Shown here one piece after another: positions 1-5,846 of a stretch of 14,592 bases of DNA. Below the pieces are notes generated by a model. The model saw nothing but the letters and a program-made list of their open reading frames with translations. It made no database searches and had not been told where the DNA came from. Origin of the DNA: Terana coerulea (taxonomy: Eukaryota; Basidiomycota; Agaricomycetes; Polyporales; Phanerochaetaceae); contig JAKOGH010000226.1 in NCBI GenBank assembly GCA_024811115.1, positions 1 through 14,592 on the forward strand, read 5' to 3'. The number at the start of each line of letters is the position of its first letter. Within the stretch, counting starts at the first letter, position 1. The position numbers were made by a program, and so were the translations under genes.

Positions 1-600
1 ATCCTTGGTATAGATCGTGATGTCGTCGATGTAGACCATCGCGTGTCCAGCCCTGGATCGGATCTCGGAAGATGTCGTTCGTCATTGTCTGGAGCGTGGC
101 TGGCGAGGTGGTGAGACCGAAGAACATGACTAGGGGTTCGAAGAGTCGCGGTTTGTGATGAACGCCGCTTTCTCTTCATAGCCTTGTGATCCGAATGTTG
201 TTGTTAAATCGACGTCTAGCTTCGTGAGCTTGGACCCTTTCGACTGTCTACCAGTTACATGGATCGAAGGAAGTGGATAACGATTTTGATGGTTAAATCG
301 TTAAGCTTGCGGTAGTCATATGCCAGGTCGAAGCGAGCCATCTTCTTGGACAGCGAAGAGCGGAGCTGCCGGGTGACTTAGAAGGACGGATACGTCCGGT
401 CGAGTTACTCTTCCAGGGAAGTCATCTAGCGCTTTCATTCATCAGCGTGTGAGGTGATTTTCCTCCCAGCTGGCGTAGCGGCGTTAGCTCAATCAGCGTG
501 GTCCCGCGGGCGTCGTTCTAGTGAATCGAAGTTTTCTTTAGCAAAGACGTCCTTGTACTCATGATAGTACTCAGGGACTAGTTCTCGAAAGGTTTCTTTG
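1..600 (-). pseudogene. Gypsy reverse transcriptase fragment (broken pol)
   Basis: This is the N-terminal part of a Ty3/gypsy reverse transcriptase, which would copy the element's RNA into DNA. Reading leftward I see a lead-in with the string EYKDVFAKENF (about 530-560), then HAIELTP-like residues, then LTKLDVDL and an AF-TN/LFEPLVMFFGLT block, and finally the catalytic YIDD followed by ITIYTKD at 1-33. The blocks lie in different frames: for example, the frame changes between the AF-TN residues and LFEPLVMFF near 140-160, and a stop interrupts the lead-in near 490-500. The remaining domain and the RNase H region would continue outside the window. The family call is strong; the fragment is clearly non-functional. 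Confidence 0.85.
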
Positions 601-749
601 CTTTCTTTGCATTTTCTTGATTGCCAGATCGTAGCCACGTTGGTTTTAAGCGGATGTGAGTGCCGCCTGTTGCAATGTAGCGCTGCCAGTCGAAAACGAA
701 GATTTATTCCCTCCTCGAGATGAGCCTCGGATCATTCGGGATTTCGTGC

Positions 750-1125
750 TCGTCATCCTCAATGCCAATTAGGCGTTGTACGTAATCGCAAGTGGCTGGA
801 CATCTATCGAACTGGAGTGTGCGATCTTTCCAGTTGATTGATGGGTTGTGCAATTCAACCACTCATAACCGAGGAAAATGGACGTATTTCCAAGGTTGGT
901 GACAGCGAATGACATTCGCTCGCGTGATCCTGAATCTTACTTTCTGAGATCGGCACATTCGTGATCGGACCGCCGACATTATGACTGCCGTCGGCGTTGT
1001 ACTGGGATTGGAACAGGCAATTTGGTTGTTGCAATGCCATGTTCCTGTACGAATGTCTGATCAATGGAAGATCCAGTGCATCCGGAATCTAGCAGAGCTT
1101 TTAGAAAAGGATTCAGAGGTGTCCG
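750..1125 (-). pseudogene. Gypsy retropepsin-like protease region (broken pol)
   Basis: This is the aspartic protease segment of the polyprotein, which in an intact element cleaves Gag-Pol. The active-site context LLDSGCTGSSID is visible, with DSG at 1081-1089; this is the usual D-[ST]-G retropepsin motif. Downstream on the minus strand, in shifting frames, are NADGSHNVGGPIT (about 1000), VTNLG (about 890), SIFLGYEWL (about 860-880), NPSINWKD and FDRCPATCDY (about 780-840). These are the blocks that normally link protease to reverse transcriptase in basidiomycete gypsy elements. Several frame changes separate them, so this is a relic. The limits given are approximate. Confidence 0.8.
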
Positions 1126-1739
1126 ATGTAGTGGCGATCGTTGGGACATCAATCTGATTGCCTTTTCGGCCTCGGATGTATCTCGGACGACTTTTAATTC
1201 TGAAAGGTATATAGTTGCTTCGTCTCGTGACATAGAAGCAATATTTTGGGCGCTTGCTAGCGTGGCATCTACCTGACGGCTTTGCATGCCCATCCTTCCA
1301 GAATCTTAACAGCCGCTTCGGCATCGTACGTGGTCCACTGATGGATCCACGCCGGAGTCACGGAACTTCTCTTACCCATTTGGGTTTTGGCACAGGTTCT
1401 TTCCCTACTATCGGTGCAGACGTGTTTTCCGGTAATGAACGGGAATTAAGCACGGTGTTGAACCGCCAGCGCTGCTCGGCAGACGCCCTTCAGAATAACA
1501 TTGCGATGATTCGTCTAACACTATGGTACAACAGTATTTGAGAAATGATTCTAGGCTCTTGCGTCGTGCTTTCGGCAGCGCGCGAAAACCCTTGAGAAGC
1601 TTGTAAGCGAGGATTCGACCGCGCGATGAATGCGTTCCTCCAGATTCCATCAGGGAGCGAATCGGCTTGAGCCGACGACGGCTTGGGCTTATCGTCCTTC
1701 TCATCGGGAAGGTCTGTGGGCGCCGCGCGCGAGGTTGCT

Positions 1740-2540
1740 TCGGCAGGGGCAGTCGCGCGACAAATGTCCTTTCTGATGGCAATTGAAACAAAGCCCTTCT
1801 TTTCGGGCTGTCCAGGTTCATCGGTTGGCCGGCCCCTCCGTAGGTTATGCCGGTTCCATCTCGACGATCTTGTCGAGCGCTTGGGTCGTGAAGACGCTGC
1901 CGGCGCGACTGGGGGTTTCGCGGCTTGGGGGCCGGCTTGTGGGACTGACTGCACGAGGGTTCTTCTGGCGTTGGTAGTGCCTCTCTGGTTCTCATCCACG
2001 TTCGGCGATGCGCATGTCGCCGAGTACCGCTTTGGGACGTCTTCCGACTCAGGACCGCATCGAGGACTGGCTTCGGAGAGCTTCGTCGAGGTAGTCAATG
2101 AGAATCACTGACTGCGCGTCGAGCTGCTCCTGAAGTGCGCCGTACCCTGCAGCGGGAGGCGTCACATCTCGGCGCGTTCTGAATTCTCGAACGCTCATGC
2201 TTCCTGCTTCAGCTCCTTCAGCTTCTGCAAGGCGTCTGAGTGCCGGTCATGCGAAAATTGCTTGACCAGGCGTTCTTGGAAAACACCCCAATCCGCTCGT
2301 GCGAAATCAGTGCTTTCGAGATAGGCCTCGGCCCACTCTCCAGCTGATCCGCCCTGCATGTAGGACAGGACGAATGTGATCTTCGCTCGATCTGATCGGG
2401 AGCTTTTTGTGGTGATTCGCGAAGATGTTCAGCCTGATTTGCTTCCACCAGGCTTCCCAATCTTTCCGGCTTCCGTCGAAGGTGTCCGGCTTGTTTGCCA
2501 GACCATCGCGATCGCGTTCGTTATCGTCATCATCATCGTC
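1740..2540 (-). pseudogene. Gypsy Gag capsid and CCHC zinc-knuckle region (broken)
   Basis: This is the C-terminal half of Gag, which packages the element RNA. Reading leftward there is a capsid start (KPDTFDGSRKDWEAWW, about 2430-2495), then in another frame VLSYMQGGSAGEWAEAYLE and DWGVFQERLVKQF (about 2240-2370), ending in an in-frame TGA near 2196. A proline-rich linker follows, with a GGAGQPMNLD string (about 1807-1836). The nucleocapsid knuckle is CFNCHQKGHLSRDC at 1749-1790, exactly C-x2-C-x4-H-x4-C. Knuckle and linker are in different frames, which indicates an indel between them. Capsid and knuckle assignments are strong; the exact limits are not. Confidence 0.82.
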
Positions 2541-2745
2541 GCGATCTCGATGTCCTCGACCTCCACCTCCGGGGCCGCCGCCTCGCCTCCGCCGTTACCT
2601 CCAAAGGAGGGTCCTCCGGCCGGCGGGCTCTCCGGTCGCTTGCCACCACTCATCTCATCTCCGAGCTCCGGGCCACGAATTCCACAACGCTGGCAGGTTG
2701 TTTTCCCGCTAGCGTGTGAACAAGGCTGCTCGGCGCATTCCTTGG

Positions 2746-3306
2746 TTACGGTCGTGCCTCCCAGGAAGTGGAAATAGATGAGTTTATTTCCCAGCAGTAA
2801 GCTGTTGTGATTCGAGTCGGCAGCATGAACAGGGCTCCTCGTAATCCGTCTCCAGGCCTGATGCGGTTAGAGTAGTGGTGGCCATTCGCGTCGGCTATGA
2901 CCGAAAATTCGACGCGCTCGGTGTGGTCGGGTAGTAGGGCGTCTCCGTCGTCGTGGTCCTCGTTTTCTTTACTGGGCAACGACTTCTCGCCTTCGGATTC
3001 GGGGATGATAGGGGATGGAGCGCGTGGGGAATAGAAGTCAACCGGTAACGGCTGAGGGATGATTGCGGGAGTGGGTGGGTTGATACTGGTGTCGTCGGCT
3101 TTCACGTAGTATGAGGAGTATTTGCGCTTGTCTTCTAGGCTTACTGCGCAAACACTACACTTGACACTTGGATTAGTGTCCGTGTGAACACACTTTGGGT
3201 TGCGGCACGAGTACCACTTGTCGTCGTGCTTGGTAGATCGATCTCCGCGAGTCGTTGAAAGATGATGGGGTCGTCCTATACAAGGGCACGAGTCGCCTCC
3301 AGCCAT
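2746..3306 (-). CDS. N-terminal Gag ORF of the gypsy element, Cys4 finger-like
   Basis: This is an uninterrupted 186-codon frame starting at a true ATG (3306) in the position where gag should begin. It ends at TAA, upstream of and out of frame with the capsid sequence. Near residues 31-53 is a W-x2-C-x4-C-x10-C-x2-C pattern (WYSCRNPKC ... KCSVC). Spacing, the preceding Trp and an internal Asn recall a RanBP2-type zinc finger. A YYVKADD stretch and a Pro/Ser/acidic linker follow, then a C-terminal part containing VEFSVIADANGHHYSNRI that I cannot assign. By position it is the N-terminal extension of Gag from a decayed copy. Transcription is unknown. It could also be a chance survivor of a longer broken frame. 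Confidence 0.55.
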   Translation of the reverse strand: MAGGDSCPCIGRPHHLSTTRGDRSTKHDDKWYSCRNPKCVHTDTNPSVKCSVCAVSLEDKRKYSSYYVKADDTSINPPTPAIIPQPLPVDFYSPRAPSPIIPESEGEKSLPSKENEDHDDGDALLPDHTERVEFSVIADANGHHYSNRIRPGDGLRGALFMLPTRITTAYCWEINSSISTSWEARP

Positions 3307-3338
3307 ACACGAGTGAAGCCTATTCTAGGCAACTTGCA

Positions 3339-3365
3339 ATACTCTTCAACCGAAATGAAGAGTAT
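3339..3365. repeat. 9-bp perfect inverted repeat (hairpin) upstream of gag
   Basis: ATACTCTTC at 3339-3347 and its exact reverse complement GAAGAGTAT at 3357-3365 flank a 9-nt loop. The hairpin is about 33 nt before the gag ATG, in the leader of the retroelement transcript. That is where RNA packaging or dimerisation signals often lie in LTR elements. The role is inference; the repeat is directly visible. Confidence 0.6.
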
Positions 3366-3420
3366 ACGAGGGTAGACGTTGTCTTAGAGGGATATTTACA
3401 GCTCGTACTACTACTGATAT

Positions 3421-3435
3421 GGCTACGAGTTACCA
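3421..3435 (-). promoter_or_regulatory. Candidate tRNA primer-binding site
   Basis: The minus strand reads TGGTAACTCGTAGCC, one base after the candidate LTR end (...CAGAACA). A TGG start next to the 5' LTR is the usual form of a site complementary to a tRNA 3'-CCA end. I cannot match it to a particular tRNA, so this stays a positional guess. Confidence 0.3.
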
Positions 3436-3436
3436 G

Positions 3437-4218
3437 TGTTCTGCTGTTTGATCCCGCTGCGGTCTACCGACTTCTCGGTTGCAGCTTGACTCTAAGGGGC
3501 ACTAGCCCAAGAGCGCCTGTCTCGCCTTCCGATTACCGCCTTTACTAGTTTCCCACACCCAAAGGTGCGCCCAAAGGTTCCCAGCCGATCAAAGAGCACC
3601 GGGTTAGGGTGTCTAAGGTACAGCTCTCCGAGATGAAGCTCGGAACCGTTGAGTTGGATCAGCGGGGTACTAATTGGGTAACTAGTCGCGTGTGCACGGG
3701 GTAACGACACAGGGGGATGGTCAATACCGAGGTTCACGGGCCGTTCCCTTCGCGGGTGATTACGGTCCGGTGTACTAGGGTCTAAACTCAATCTACACGA
3801 TCCTCCTATACGAGGACGGACCGGGGCAGCGGGTGGGTGTTCTGGGTAGAGCGGGTGGAGCAACGAGAGATCGTCGCAGGGGTAGGATAGTCTCGAGCTT
3901 ATGTCAACAACAACTAGTACAACTGTACCAGGTGCGACGCTCTCAACTGGGACGGAAGTAATGGTGCAGTCTCCGAGTAACTAGCTGGGGAACAGACCAG
4001 CTCGAGACTGGCTTTCTCTGTTGCAGACTGTAGCTACTTATACATGTGTAGTCCTAAACTGTACAGTACCACCCGGTATCCTCGTGTATGTACTAGAGCG
4101 GTCCAGAACAATAGAGAAACATACGGAAACCACGAGTATCGATGAAAGAACAATAGATAGGGGTAGAAGACAATGGAAATGAAAAGAATACCCTAGAGAC
4201 GCCCAGAAGTTCATGACA
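3437..4218 (-). repeat. Candidate 5' LTR of the gypsy element
   Basis: On the minus strand this 782-nt segment starts TGTCATGAACTT and ends CAGCAGAACA, giving TGT...ACA termini. It sits between the flanking DNA and the candidate primer-binding site. A TATA-like TATAAGTA lies at 4036-4043, about 175 nt into the LTR, which would leave a short U3 and a long R-U5. A TCCGAG/CTCGGA inverted repeat is at 3627-3644. The 123-codon open frame at 3492-3863 resembles no protein I know. The partner LTR is outside the window, so the ends cannot be confirmed here. Confidence 0.4.
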
Positions 4219-5786
4219 GGTCTGGTGCCGGGTCCAGCATACCTAGCTTGCTCAAAAATCGGTCGCTTCTTCTCGTCTTTGTTGCATGCGCCTTCGCATC
4301 GAAGAAATAATCATGTTCCATGTCTCAACTTAGTGTCTACGATGTGTATTGGGTGAGCTACGACACGAAAGTTACCCGTGCCACCAAAACGTCCAAATTT
4401 GGCCGAAAAGGCGCTTGTCTCAGGTGCTTTGCAAACGACAGTAACAAAAGCCACAACAGTACGGTATGGGAGCCGGTTCGAACGCTGAGGAGTCCCAAGC
4501 CCGCTAATTGGGCTCTTCCCGCACAGTGAACGAGCAGGGTAAAGCACGGGAGCAATTGTACATATGGTGTGAAGGAAAATATCAAGGCTGCTAGTGCGTA
4601 TCAACTGACTGGGTATGCGATGCATCTTTGGTGGAACTTCAGATTGCTTACCTTCTCTCGTGTAGACCTCAAGTTCTCTTCTGTGATCCTCAGATGACAC
4701 CGACGTACTGAAGCGGCAACGGACAGAATATTTATAAACCTGACTCGTCTGTGTGGAAGTCTGACGGATATAGCAGCGGGGATGGACGGTACACGATACG
4801 CTCGAATTACGTAGTCCTGCCCAACTTGCTATCAGGCTGCAACTCGGCCTGATTCAAGCGTCGGCTTCTCCGAGTCCTGCAGCAGCGACTCGGGCCGCGT
4901 GGGAGCTTCTGCGGGTAGGTGAGTGTAGATGTTCAATGTCCACCCTCCCAAATATTATCTAACCACACGCTAGCTATACCAAGTCGAAGCCATGCTGGGA
5001 GATGCTCGATGTTCTTGAGCCAGCCAACCACTGGTGCCACGCCACATCCCTTTGCGTCCCTTCGCCTCGTGGGGGCGTATATGGGCGCCTGTATATTGCG
5101 CCATTCGTGATGTGATTGCGAACGGGAGCTCGGCACTGGTCGACCAATCCTCTCCGCCTCCTGGATCACTCGTGCCTCGCCAATTCGGATTGCAAGCTGG
5201 CTTCAATTCGGAATGAGAAGGCACTGGCCGAATCGCTCACCGACAATCGTCCCGCAGATATTGTCTTGCCGGACCTGCGCAAACAGAACTTGCCAGCAGA
5301 AGCAGGTCTACCCGACCGAAGCCGCCAGCAAGCACTCAATCATTGGACTGAGCCAAGAAGCTCGCGGGGAGACCAAGTGGGTACCTATGGAGCAACCTAC
5401 GTCTTCGTGAGCCTTAACGGCCCTTGCAGGATGTCGTGAACCCGCCACCGGATAGCGACTCGTGGAGTGGATTGGACGGTGTCATTTACAATCCGCAGGA
5501 AAACAATTCGAACCATCCGCGGCAGTGCGTTCCAAACGAAGCCAGGCCTTCGCTGGGACGAGGGCAACGACATAATTCGGAATTCGACCTTGGCCAGCGG
5601 CGCGGTTCCTGGTATGTCCGCCCTATGGTCGGGCCTCCCGTGCTCTCGATCCCTCGGCCGAGGGAGATCTGTGGCTCTGCGGGTGTGCAATGTCACCTGC
5701 ATCCGTGCTCTCGGGCGATCCATCGGGCCATGGCCAGCAGGGAAGATCCTGAAATCTTCCCGGCGGCGCCTCTCCACCTTTACAAA
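4219..5786. other. Intergenic region with weak open frames
   Basis: No recognisable gene is present. On the minus strand, TATAAATA at 4729-4736 precedes an ATG-initiated 104-codon frame (4311-4625) of unfamiliar composition. A donor-like GTAAGC also occurs just upstream of that ATG (4644-4649), so a spliced non-conserved gene is possible but unsupported. On the plus strand an open frame without an early ATG runs 5424-5846 (separate entry). The T-arm-like string GGTTCGAAC near 4475 has no matching tRNA stem. Confidence 0.5.
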
Positions 5787-5846
5787 ATGACTGGCTCGCC
5801 TCCAGCGGGGGCCGACCCACCTTTCACGATCTGTTATGACCGCTAA
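5424..5846 (+). other. Open frame of uncertain status upstream of the transporter
   Basis: This is a 140-codon stop-free frame that begins without an ATG. It starts beside an acceptor-like CTTAAC...TTGCAG ending near 5429, and a GTGGGT donor-like site lies about 53 nt before that acceptor. It could therefore be the 3' exon of a small gene, or transporter 5' UTR that happens to be open. The composition is Pro/Arg rich and matches no family I know. Its last 20 codons contain the ATG of the upstream ORF at 5787. Reading frames on the opposite strand are equally open, which argues for chance. Confidence 0.2.
5787..5846 (+). promoter_or_regulatory. Upstream ORF overlapping the transporter start codon
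   Basis: An ATG at 5787 in good context (A at -3) opens a 19-codon frame that stops with TAA at 5844-5846. It overlaps the transporter ATG (5836) in another frame. If included in the mRNA it should reduce initiation at 5836, which has weaker context (GTTATGA). The transcription start is unknown, so presence in the mRNA is unproven. Confidence 0.4.

Larger units (their letters stand above)
3307..3436 (-). other. Untranslated leader of the gypsy element
   Basis: This stretch lies between the candidate LTR end and the gag ATG at 3306. It holds the candidate primer-binding site and a 9-bp inverted repeat, listed separately. I see no coding potential. Confidence 0.4.
1..4218 (-). mobile_element. 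Degenerate Ty3/gypsy LTR retrotransposon, 5' portion
   Basis: Read on the minus strand, the order is candidate LTR, leader, gag, protease, reverse transcriptase, which is the Ty3/gypsy (Metaviridae-type) order. Seen directly: a Cys4 Gag N-terminus (2746-3306), capsid-like sequence (about 2200-2540), a CCHC knuckle (1749-1790), an aspartic protease DSG (1081-1089) and the reverse transcriptase YIDD box (22-33). These pieces lie in different frames with stops between them, so the copy cannot make an intact polyprotein. RNase H, integrase and the 3' LTR would lie left of base 1 and cannot be judged. The right boundary (4218) is inferred from a TGT...ACA-bounded candidate LTR; the internal identity is much surer than that boundary. 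Confidence 0.85.

Noticed and set aside
506..513. Possible loss of kinase activity in Prp4 because the catalytic loop is HAD rather than HRD (residue numbers 506-508)
   Set aside because: HADIKPDN is the normal form in PRP4/PRPF4B kinases; the catalytic Asp and Lys are present.
3492..3863. 123-codon minus frame inside the candidate LTR
   Set aside because: Pro/Arg-rich, no family resemblance, and located in noncoding R-U5; likely chance.
4465..4490. T-arm-like GGTTCGAAC suggesting a tRNA gene
   Set aside because: The flanking bases cannot form a T stem and no acceptor or D arm is found nearby.
4311..4700. 129-codon minus frame beginning at 4700
   Set aside because: The codon at 4700 is GTG, not a eukaryotic start; only the inner ATG at 4625 was considered.
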